A stretch of 12,799 nt of DNA, from positions 1 to 12,799 of the forward strand of contig JBHENW010000101.1 of NCBI GenBank assembly GCA_046261875.1, written 5' to 3'. The stretch comes from JBHENW01 sp046261875 (lineage in GTDB: Bacteria; Acidobacteriota; Thermoanaerobaculia; UBA5066; Gp7-AA6). Shown one piece after another: positions 1 to 5,693 of the stretch. The notes beneath the pieces were generated by a model. The model was not told where the DNA came from and ran no database searches. It worked only from the letters and a program-made list of their open reading frames with translations. Made by a program: the position numbers and the translations under genes. Positions within the stretch are counted from its first letter, which is position 1. Every line of letters begins with the position of its first letter.

Positions 1-113
1 TCCCGGCGCATGGCCGCGGTCGCCGTCAGGTCGCGGGACTCCGCCGTCTTGCGATAAAGCTCCCAGTGGCCGCCGGCTCGCGCGCCGAGCAGCTCCCGCA
101 GGCGATCCGTCAT
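1..113 (-). CDS. TldE/PmbA-like protein, N-terminal fragment (runs off window)
   Basis: Only the first 37 codons are present, read leftward from an ATG at 113-111; the gene continues beyond base 1. The peptide begins MTDRLRELLG and continues through HWELYRKTAESRD, which resembles the opening strand of TldD/TldE proteins (a 'vElyyr..s.s' type pattern), but the fragment is too short for a firm family call. The main support is context. Its ATG overlaps the TGA of the upstream TldD-family gene as ATGA (113-110), the arrangement expected for translationally coupled subunits, and TldD works as a heterodimer with TldE/PmbA. If so, this would be the non-catalytic partner subunit without the zinc motif. 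Seen: start, overlap and sequence. Inferred: family and role. It could also be an unrelated downstream gene. Confidence 0.55.
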   Translation of the reverse strand, partial: MTDRLRELLGARAGGHWELYRKTAESRDLTATAAMRR

Positions 114-1435
114 GAGGCGGAAGGGCGCAACGCGAGCTGACGGATCAAGACGTCCGGGGCCGCCCCCTGGATCGGGACGACCTGGCCGTACCGCGCGCAC
201 CAGCCCAGGGACCGGTAGGGCCGGACTTCGCGGCCGAGTCCCCCCTCGACGCGTTTGAGCGCCGAGAGAACGTCTCCCGCGGCGACCCCGGGTCCCACCT
301 CGTCGGCCAGCCGACCCCGGCGCACGCGCTGCGCCCGCGGAAAACGCAGGCGAAACTCGCCGCTGGCGAGCTCGATGGTGCCGCCCGTGATCTCCTCGAT
401 CCAGAGGCCGTTGCCCAGGCGTCGCGCCATCTCGGCCGTCCCGACCTGCCCCCCGCTGACGAGAAGGTTCGACCCGCGGACCAGCGGCGGATCCCAGTGC
501 TCCGCGCGTCTCGCGTGGCCGTTGGAACCACCGCGTTCGGCGGTCGCGCGGTCGGTCGGGCGCCCGGCCAGCCGCCCCGAATCGAGCAGCTTGACGGCGC
601 GCGGCCGGGTCCCCTCGTCGTCTCGCTCGTAGCCGCCGAAGAGGTCGAGCCGCAACGGCTCGTCGCGCACCTCCAGATCCGGGACGGCGAGCCGCGCGTC
701 TCTCAACGCGGAGAGAATCGAGTCGGACGACTCGAGCGGATGGGAAAGGATTTCGTGGAAGAGAACGGCGGCGCTTCCGGCCCCCAGGACGACGTCGAAG
801 TCGCCGCTACCGCAGGGGACCGGCCGCTCCCGGGGCACGGCCGCCGCTCCCAGCGCGGCTTTCAGCTCGTCGAACGTCCCGTCCGACTCCGGGGCGTGGA
901 AGGAGAATCGGCGTTTCTCGTCCCCCCGCCGCGAAGCGGCGATGAACGTACCCTCCAGCGATATGAGCCGCCGGGTGTGCGCCGCGGGCGGGGCGCCGGC
1001 GGGGATGACGTCCCGCTGGAGCTCCCGAAACGTCCAGCGCAGCGCGTGTCGCGGCGCGTGCCGGGCAAGCGCGGCGGCGAGGCGTTTGCGCCACCGCTCC
1101 ACGTCCGGCGCCGGCAGAGGATGGGGAGAGGCCGCCGATGCGGACGCCACCTTGACCGGCAGGGCGGGCCGTCCCAGCGCCGTCTGGAGATTGCGGATCG
1201 CTTCGCGGGCGCCGGTCTCGTCGGCGCGGGAGACCGAGACGATCCGCTCGGCGCCGGCGCCGCGCCACCGCGCCGACAGACCCTCGCTCCGCGCGTAACG
1301 GCTGTTCGTGAGCTCCCCGTCGGTCCAGTCCAGGGAGACCTCGGCGCGCCGCTCGACGAAGACGTCCGCGATCTCGCCGGGCGCTTTCGCGAGCGGTTCG
1401 ATCCAGCGGGAAACGAGGGGCGGGTCCAGGTCCAC
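110..1435 (-). CDS. TldD-family zinc metalloprotease subunit
   Basis: This 441-aa protein belongs to the TldD/PmbA (U62) family. E. coli TldD with TldE degrades unfolded peptides and trims modified peptides such as microcin B17 and CcdA, in the cytoplasm. The TldD zinc motif HExxxH is present as HEILSH at residues 227-232, followed by PLES. The C-terminal signature GWCARYGQVVPI carries Cys413, at the position of the third zinc ligand of TldD (compare GMCGKDGQ in classical TldD), so the site looks complete. It is shorter than E. coli TldD (481 aa). The start is a GTG at 1435; an in-frame TAG lies four codons upstream and the next Met is deep in the protein, so this start is nearly forced. There is no obvious Shine-Dalgarno. 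The gene is divergent from the DUF507-carboxylase operon with 64 bp between starts, and overlaps the next minus-strand gene by 4 nt. The substrate is unknown. Confidence 0.85.
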   Translation of the reverse strand: MDLDPPLVSRWIEPLAKAPGEIADVFVERRAEVSLDWTDGELTNSRYARSEGLSARWRGAGAERIVSVSRADETGAREAIRNLQTALGRPALPVKVASASAASPHPLPAPDVERWRKRLAAALARHAPRHALRWTFRELQRDVIPAGAPPAAHTRRLISLEGTFIAASRRGDEKRRFSFHAPESDGTFDELKAALGAAAVPRERPVPCGSGDFDVVLGAGSAAVLFHEILSHPLESSDSILSALRDARLAVPDLEVRDEPLRLDLFGGYERDDEGTRPRAVKLLDSGRLAGRPTDRATAERGGSNGHARRAEHWDPPLVRGSNLLVSGGQVGTAEMARRLGNGLWIEEITGGTIELASGEFRLRFPRAQRVRRGRLADEVGPGVAAGDVLSALKRVEGGLGREVRPYRSLGWCARYGQVVPIQGAAPDVLIRQLALRPSAS

Positions 1436-1499
1436 GGGCCGTGAAGCCTACTGCCTCGCCTGCGGGGCGGGAAGCGCGCCACGCTGTCATAATCGCCCC
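1436..1499. promoter_or_regulatory. Divergent promoter region between tldD-like and DUF507-like genes
   Basis: These 64 bp separate two divergently oriented start codons, so both promoters should lie here. For the rightward gene, TGTCATAAT at 1485-1493 looks like an extended -10 element (TGn plus CATAAT at 1488-1493). Only six bases separate it from the ATG at 1500, so transcription would begin at or next to the start codon. For the leftward gene, the minus strand has TAGGCT (plus-strand 1445-1450), nine bases before its GTG. Neither has a recognisable -35 element or a Shine-Dalgarno. Promoter calls by eye in GC-rich DNA are weak. The location is sound; the exact elements are inference. Confidence 0.4.
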
Positions 1500-1778
1500 A
1501 TGGGTCTTTCCGATACGCGCAAGGAGTTCCTCGCCGTCCGAGCGGCGCGAGGCATCGCCAGCCGGAAGCTTTTCGAGGAGCGCGCACCCGGCGCGCTGCG
1601 CGCCGCCGTGCTCGCGGCCCTGGCCGACGAGGTGGAGAAGGAGCGCACGCTCGATGACGAAGCGCGCCGGATGATGGAAGGAGCGCGCCACGAGATCGCT
1701 TCCGGAAAGGTGGACGGCCAGGAGCTCTTCCGGCGGATCCGGCGCAAGCTCGCCGAGCAGAGAGGCATCGTTCTCTGA
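1500..1778 (+). CDS. DUF507-like small protein
   Basis: This is a 92-aa, highly charged, probably all-helical cytoplasmic protein without a signal peptide or membrane segment. Its C-terminal part, ELFRRIRRKLAEQRGIVL preceded by a GARHEIASGKVDG segment, matches the pattern I recall for DUF507 proteins (acidic or charged helix, short turn, then a basic 'IKKKLAKERGIIL'-like end). The DUF507 family is about this long and has no established function. The frame is open upstream as well, but the ATG at 1500 is chosen because it gives the family's usual N-terminus (MGLS..., compare MRLS/MKLN) and follows a -10-like element. No Shine-Dalgarno is visible. The stop lies 13 nt before the carboxyltransferase ATG, so it probably heads the carboxylase operon. 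Whether it assists the carboxylase is not known. Confidence 0.65.
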   Translation: MGLSDTRKEFLAVRAARGIASRKLFEERAPGALRAAVLAALADEVEKERTLDDEARRMMEGARHEIASGKVDGQELFRRIRRKLAEQRGIVL

Positions 1779-1791
1779 ATCGCTTCCCGTC

Positions 1792-3333
1792 ATGACGCTG
1801 GAAAAACGCATCCAGCAACTCGAAGAGCTCCGTGACAAGCGGCTCGAAGGTGGGGGCGCGGAGCGGATCGCCCGCCAGCATGCCGAAGGCAAGCTGACGG
1901 CGCACGAGCGGGTGGAGCTGCTGCTCGACCCCGGCACGTTCTTCGAGATCGGTCCTTTCGTGGCGCACCGCTCGCGCGAGTTCGGCATGGAGAAGACGCA
2001 GGTGCCCGGGGACGGCGTCGTCTGCGGGGCCGGTCGGATCGACGGGAGACCGGTCTACGTCTTCGCGCAGGACTTCACGGTCTTCGGCGGATCGCTCTCG
2101 GAAGCCAACGCCGAGAAGATCTGCAAGGTCATGGACCTGGCCGTCCAGAACGGCGCGCCGATCATCGGGTTGAACGATTCGGGAGGAGCGCGCATCCAGG
2201 AGGGGGTCGTCTCCCTCGCCGGTTACAGCAAGGTCTTCCTGAGGAACACCCGGGCTTCCGGCGTCGTGCCTCAGATCTCCGCGATCCTCGGGCCGTGCGC
2301 CGGCGGGGCGGTGTACTCGCCGGCGATCACGGACTTCGTCTTCATGACCGAGAAGACGTCCTATCTCTTCGTGACCGGGCCGGACGTGATCCGGACGGTG
2401 ACCCATGAAGAGGTGACCAAGGAGGATCTCGGGGGCGCGCGGACCCATTCCACGGTCTCCGGGGTCGCGCACTTCGTCCGGCGGGACGACGCGGCCGTGC
2501 TCGCGGCGATCCGGGAGCTTCACGCGTTCATCCCGTCCAACAACCTCGACGATCCCCCGCGGCGCGAACCGCGCGATCCGCCGGGCGACATGGACCTGAA
2601 CCGGTTCATCCCGGAGGAGCCGAACAAGCCGTACGACATGAGCGAGCTCGTCCAGCGCATTGCCGACGGGGGAGAGTTCTTCGAGGTCCACGCCGGTTTC
2701 GCCCGCAACATCCTCGTGGGATTCATCCGGCTCGCCGGTCGGTCGGTCGGAGTCGTGGCGAACCAGCCGATGCACCTGGCCGGGGTGCTCGACATCGACG
2801 CGTCCGTCAAAGGCGCCCGGTTCGTGCGCTTCTGCGACGCCTTCAACATCCCGCTGCTCGTCTTCGAAGACGTCCCGGGATTCCTACCGGGGACGCAGCA
2901 GGAGTACGGAGGGATCATCCGGCACGGCGCGAAGCTGCTCTATGCGTTCGCCGAAGCGACCGTCCCGAAAGTCAGCGTCGTCACCCGCAAGGCGTATGGC
3001 GGCGCCTACTGCGTCATGCTGTCGAAGGACATCGCCACGGACTTCAATTTCGCGTATCCCACCGCGGAGGTCGCGGTGATGGGGCCGGAGGGGGCCGTCA
3101 ACATCCTGTATCGCCGGGAACTGCCCCCCGACGCCGCGCCGGCGGCGCGGGCGCGCCGCGTCGCCGAGTACGTCGAGAACTTCGCGAACCCCTACGTCGC
3201 CGCGCGCCGCGGTTACGTGGACGAGATCATCGAGCCCTCGGAGACGCGCCAGATCCTCATCACCGCCTTCGGCCTGCTCGAAGCCAAGCGCGTGACTCTG
3301 CCGGCGAAGAAGCACGGGAACATACCGCTGTGA
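1792..3333 (+). CDS. Acyl-CoA carboxylase carboxyltransferase (beta) subunit, propionyl-CoA carboxylase type
   Basis: This 513-aa protein transfers the carboxyl group from carboxybiotin to an acyl-CoA, giving methylmalonyl-CoA from propionyl-CoA or malonyl-CoA from acetyl-CoA. It has the two crotonase-like halves of the PccB/AccD family. The N-terminal half carries LNDSGGARIQEGV and the oxyanion glycines in GPCAGGAVYSPA (Gly171-Gly172). The C-terminal half carries VPGFLPGTQQEYGGIIRHGAKLL-type sequence (split here: VPGFLPGTQQEYGG, IIRHGAKLL) and RKAYGGAYCVM with Gly403-Gly404. The length is normal. The residue after GGAY, an Asp in typical PccB (D422 in Streptomyces coelicolor) that influences acyl-CoA choice, is Cys407 here, so the substrate is uncertain. 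The ATG at 1792 has no Shine-Dalgarno and lies 13 nt after the DUF507-like stop. The biotin carboxylase follows after 28 nt. Methylmalonyl-CoA decarboxylase alpha is a related alternative, made unlikely by the adjacent biotin carboxylase. Confidence 0.93.
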   Translation: MTLEKRIQQLEELRDKRLEGGGAERIARQHAEGKLTAHERVELLLDPGTFFEIGPFVAHRSREFGMEKTQVPGDGVVCGAGRIDGRPVYVFAQDFTVFGGSLSEANAEKICKVMDLAVQNGAPIIGLNDSGGARIQEGVVSLAGYSKVFLRNTRASGVVPQISAILGPCAGGAVYSPAITDFVFMTEKTSYLFVTGPDVIRTVTHEEVTKEDLGGARTHSTVSGVAHFVRRDDAAVLAAIRELHAFIPSNNLDDPPRREPRDPPGDMDLNRFIPEEPNKPYDMSELVQRIADGGEFFEVHAGFARNILVGFIRLAGRSVGVVANQPMHLAGVLDIDASVKGARFVRFCDAFNIPLLVFEDVPGFLPGTQQEYGGIIRHGAKLLYAFAEATVPKVSVVTRKAYGGAYCVMLSKDIATDFNFAYPTAEVAVMGPEGAVNILYRRELPPDAAPAARARRVAEYVENFANPYVAARRGYVDEIIEPSETRQILITAFGLLEAKRVTLPAKKHGNIPL

Positions 3334-3351
3334 AACGCAAAACGTAAAACC
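3331..3351 (+). repeat. Three tandem A-rich heptamers in the carboxyltransferase-biotin carboxylase gap
   Basis: Starting at the TGA stop of the carboxyltransferase gene, the sequence reads TGAAACG CAAAACG TAAAACC, three degenerate copies of a seven-base unit (N-A/G-A-A-A-C-G/C). It fills most of the only sizeable gap in the carboxylase operon and is strikingly A-rich against GC-rich neighbours. It may keep the ribosome entry site of the TTG-started biotin carboxylase unstructured, or be a remnant of a heptameric simple repeat. Both readings are inference. Confidence 0.5.
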
Positions 3352-3361
3352 GGTCAACGGC

Positions 3362-4864
3362 TTGACCCACCGCCTCCTCGTCGCCAACCGGGGCGAGATC
3401 GCCCTGAGGATCTTCCGGGCCTGCCGGGAGATGGGCATCGAGACCGTCGCCGTCTTCTCCGACGCCGACCGGCTTTCTCCCCATCTCGCCGCCGCCGATT
3501 ACGCCGTGCGGCTGGGTCCGGCACCGGCCTCCGAAAGCTACCTCTCCATCCCCGCGCTGATCGAAGCGGCGCGGCGGACGCGTGCCACCCTGGTGCATCC
3601 CGGGTATGGTTTTCTGGCCGAGAACGCGGCGTTCGCCCGCGCGTGCCGCGAAGAGGACCTGCGGTTCGTGGGACCCTCGCCCGAGTCGATCGAAGCGATG
3701 GGCTCGAAGACAGGAAGCCGGCAGCTCATGAAGGCCGCCGGAGTCCCCGTCGTTCCGGGCACGCTCGAGACGGCGTCCCCGAAGGAGCTCGCGGCATTCG
3801 CGCGCGAGGCCGGCTATCCGATCCTGCTCAAGGCGTCGGCCGGAGGAGGCGGCAAGGGCATGCGGCGCGTGGATTCCGAAAAGGACCTGGAATCGGCCCT
3901 CGCGCGTGTCACCTCCGAGGCCGAGCTCTCCTTCGGGGACCGGGCCGTTTACGCGGAGAAGCTCATCGACCGGCCGCGCCACGTGGAGGTCCAGGTCGTC
4001 GGAGATACGCACGGGGAAGTCGTCGCCGTGGGGGAGAGGGAGTGCAGCATCCAGCGTCGGCATCAGAAGGTCGTCGAGGAGTGCCCGTCGCCGGTCGTCA
4101 CCGCGGCGTTGCGCGCCGACCTGGCCCGCGCCGCCGTGGAGGCCGCCCGCGCCGTGCGGTACGACTCCTGCGGAACCGTCGAATTCCTCCTCGCACCCGA
4201 CGGATCCTTCCATTTCCTGGAGATGAACACGCGCCTCCAGGTCGAGCATCCCGTAACGGAGGAAGTCTTCGGGGTCGATCTCGTGACGGAGATGATCGCG
4301 ATCGCCCTCGGCGAGCGGATCTCGTTCGAACCGTCCGGTCTCTCGCCGCGCGGACACGCGGTCGAGTGCCGTGTGTACGCGGAAGATCCCTTCCACGGCT
4401 TCGCTCCGTCGCCCGGCCTCGTCGAGCGGCTGCGACTGCCTGCCGGCCCCGGAGTACGCAACGACGTCGGTATCGAGCAGGGCTCGATCGTGCCGGTCCA
4501 CTACGATCCGATGCTCGGCAAGCTCATCGTCCACGGGCCCGACCGGGAAAGCGCGATGCGGCGTCTCGCGCGCGCGCTCGCCGAGTACGAGCTGACCGGG
4601 ATCGAGACCACCCTGCCGCTCTTCCGCCGCCTCGTGACCGACCCGGAGTTTCAGCAGGCGGCCTTCGACGTCCAGTGGCTCGATCGTAAGCTCGCCGGCG
4701 GATGGCTCGAGCGTCCTCCGGCCGGGGACGACGAGGTCCTGCTCGGCGCCGTCGCTCTGACGGCTTCCGACGGGACCGGCGCGTCCGAGCGCTCGGGATC
4801 CGGCGATTGCCGTCACTCCGCCTGGAGGGAAGCCGCCCGGCGTGAGGCCTTGCGCGGCCTGTGA
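3362..4864 (+). CDS. Biotin carboxylase subunit of acyl-CoA carboxylase
   Basis: This 500-aa ATP-grasp enzyme carboxylates biotin on the carrier protein using ATP and bicarbonate. Order: N-terminal preATP-grasp fold beginning LLVANRGEIALRIFRACREMG; ATP-binding glycine loop KASAGGGGKGM at residues 157-167; catalytic block EMNTRLQVEHPVTEE with Glu287, Asn289, Arg291 and Glu295 (E. coli AccC E288, N290, R292, E296, offset by one); and the C-terminal domain with HAVECRVYAEDP. The active site looks complete. The start is TTG at 3362, because the next in-frame Met (residue 24) would delete the VANRGEIA strand. There is no clear Shine-Dalgarno. After about residue 445 a 50-residue tail extends past the usual AccC end, as in the longer alpha chains of propionyl-CoA carboxylases. 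Its TGA overlaps the GTG of the carrier gene by 4 nt, so the alpha chain is split into two coupled genes. Confidence 0.93.
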   Translation: MTHRLLVANRGEIALRIFRACREMGIETVAVFSDADRLSPHLAAADYAVRLGPAPASESYLSIPALIEAARRTRATLVHPGYGFLAENAAFARACREEDLRFVGPSPESIEAMGSKTGSRQLMKAAGVPVVPGTLETASPKELAAFAREAGYPILLKASAGGGGKGMRRVDSEKDLESALARVTSEAELSFGDRAVYAEKLIDRPRHVEVQVVGDTHGEVVAVGERECSIQRRHQKVVEECPSPVVTAALRADLARAAVEAARAVRYDSCGTVEFLLAPDGSFHFLEMNTRLQVEHPVTEEVFGVDLVTEMIAIALGERISFEPSGLSPRGHAVECRVYAEDPFHGFAPSPGLVERLRLPAGPGVRNDVGIEQGSIVPVHYDPMLGKLIVHGPDRESAMRRLARALAEYELTGIETTLPLFRRLVTDPEFQQAAFDVQWLDRKLAGGWLERPPAGDDEVLLGAVALTASDGTGASERSGSGDCRHSAWREAARREALRGL

Positions 4865-5385
4865 CGGGCCGCCGCCGTTTCGTCCTGCGCCAGGGCGGCG
4901 CGTCGGAGGAGCTCACCGTCGAGGGAAGCGACGGGGGCGCATACCGGATCAGCCGCGGCAAGCGAGTCGAGCTCGTGGAGGTTCGGACCCTTCCCGACGG
5001 GCGGCTTTCCATCCTCTTCGAAGACGGCAGGCAGATCTGCGGCCGCGGCACACCTCGGGGAAATGGCCTCGAGGTGTCCGGGCCGCACGGGACGGTGTGG
5101 GTCCAGCTCGCCGATCCTCTCCGCGATCGCCTGTCGGCGACGGCTTCCTCCGGGGAAGGAGAGGACCGGCGGGAAGAGGTCCGCGCCCTGATGCCCGGTC
5201 GCGTCGTTCAGGTGTGCGTCCGGACGGGAGAGCGCGTGGAAGAAGGCGCGCTGCTTCTGGTCCTGGAGGCGATGAAGATGCAGAACGAGATCCGCGCGCC
5301 CTGGGCCGGGGGGGTAGAAACCGTCTCGGTCTCCGATGGCCAGTCGGTAGAGGCCGGCGCCCTCCTTCTTTCCATCAAGAACTGA
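4861..5385 (+). CDS. Biotin carboxyl carrier protein with N-terminal BT-like domain
   Basis: This 174-aa protein carries the biotin that shuttles CO2 between the two enzymes above. Residues about 105-174 form a biotinyl/lipoyl domain with the biotinylation motif EAMKMQNE; the modified lysine is Lys139. The remaining hammerhead strand pattern (MPGRVV, GERVEEGALLL, GQSVEAGALLL) is intact. Residues 1-90 are strand-rich (RRFVLRQGG, LSILFEDGRQI, LEVSGPHGTVWVQLADP) and resemble the BT barrel that links biotin carboxylase and carrier domains in propionyl-CoA carboxylase alpha chains; this assignment is inferred from position and pattern. The GTG at 4861 overlaps the preceding TGA (GTGA), and no other Met occurs until the carrier domain, so the start is well determined. 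It is the last gene of the operon. No T-rich terminator follows directly. Confidence 0.9.
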   Translation: MTGRRRFVLRQGGASEELTVEGSDGGAYRISRGKRVELVEVRTLPDGRLSILFEDGRQICGRGTPRGNGLEVSGPHGTVWVQLADPLRDRLSATASSGEGEDRREEVRALMPGRVVQVCVRTGERVEEGALLLVLEAMKMQNEIRAPWAGGVETVSVSDGQSVEAGALLLSIKN

Positions 5386-5461
5386 CTCGGATCGCGCCGC
5401 TGGTCCCGTTCCGGCGCGTCCTCGTCCGTCGTCGCGGATTACACCCTTTCCGTCCATGAAT

Positions 5462-5477
5462 AGGACCCCGTGGTCCT
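5462..5477. promoter_or_regulatory. Dyad 1: AGGACC-N4-GGTCCT, possible activator site
   Basis: This is a perfect inverted repeat with 6-bp arms and a 4-bp spacer (CCGT). It lies about 155-170 bp upstream of the start point predicted from the sigma-54-like element. The geometry suits a dimeric regulator such as a sigma-54 enhancer-binding protein. It could instead form a small RNA hairpin 77 nt after the carboxylase operon, but no T-run follows, so it is a poor intrinsic terminator. Confidence 0.4.
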
Positions 5478-5486
5478 TCGTCTCGT

Positions 5487-5502
5487 ATCCAAACAATTGG
5501 AT
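5487..5502. promoter_or_regulatory. Dyad 2: ATCCAA-N4-TTGGAT, possible activator site
   Basis: This is a second perfect inverted repeat with the same 6-4-6 geometry as dyad 1, its centre 25 bp further downstream. The arm sequences differ from dyad 1, so they may be sites for different proteins, or one or both may be chance. Its position upstream of the -24/-12 element fits an upstream activating sequence. Confidence 0.35.
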
Positions 5503-5604
5503 CAAAGTTCAAAAAAGCGCCAGCCCGCGTCGCACCGAAAATTCAAAAGGACGATTACTCTTTCACTTGTAATACATTGCGAGTCGCCTCTCCGGCGCTT
5601 TCCG

Positions 5605-5620
5605 TGGCAGTGACATTGCT
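5605..5620 (+). promoter_or_regulatory. Sigma-54-type -24/-12 promoter candidate
   Basis: The sequence TGGCAGTGACATTGCT fits the RpoN consensus TGGCAC-N5-TTGCW in spacing and in all core positions, including the GG at 5606-5607 and the GC at 5618-5619. It deviates at the final C of TGGCAC (G here) and the following G (T here). Transcription would start near 5631, giving a leader of roughly 63 nt to the ATG at 5694. No convincing sigma-70 -35/-10 pair was found in the same region. A single match by eye can arise by chance, but the location directly upstream of an isolated, strongly translated gene adds weight. Confidence 0.5.
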
Positions 5621-5693
5621 CTATGAGGACAGTCGCCAGGGATGACGAAACGCCAAACCCAGGGGACCAATCACTTTTTTTGAGGAGGATCGA

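Larger units (their letters stand above)
5386..5693 (+). promoter_or_regulatory. Intergenic control region of the TonB-dependent receptor
   Basis: This 308-nt stretch has no credible gene. From left to right it holds about 75 nt of ordinary GC-rich sequence, two 16-bp dyads (5462-5477 and 5487-5502), an A+T-rich tract at about 5491-5580 with a TTCAAAA direct repeat at 5508-5514 and 5542-5548, a sigma-54-like promoter at 5605-5620, about 60 nt of leader, a run of seven T, and the receptor's Shine-Dalgarno GAGGAGG at 5682-5688, five bases before the ATG. The layout (dyads, A+T-rich spacer, -24/-12 element) is what an enhancer-dependent promoter would look like. I saw no riboswitch signature. 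Confidence 0.6.

Noticed and set aside
862..2775. A 637-codon open frame on the minus strand over the DUF507-carboxyltransferase region
   Set aside because: It is antisense to the carboxyltransferase and overlaps the tldD-like gene in another frame; composition is Arg/Pro/Ser-rich, as in a shadow frame.
3260..4816. A 518-codon open frame on the minus strand opposite the biotin carboxylase
   Set aside because: It is antisense to a gene with a full set of catalytic residues and shows no domain of its own.
4840..4870. Frameshift or pseudogene at the biotin carboxylase / carrier junction
   Set aside because: Both proteins are complete in their catalytic or acceptor motifs and the GTGA overlap is a normal coupling junction, so a functional split is more likely than a broken gene.
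5462..5477. An intrinsic terminator for the carboxylase operon
   Set aside because: The 6-bp stem is short and no T-run follows; it fits better as a protein-binding dyad, though this is not proven.
5581..5693. A riboswitch in the receptor leader
   Set aside because: I compared by eye with cyclic-di-GMP and cobalamin type conserved cores and saw none; the predicted leader is only about 63 nt.
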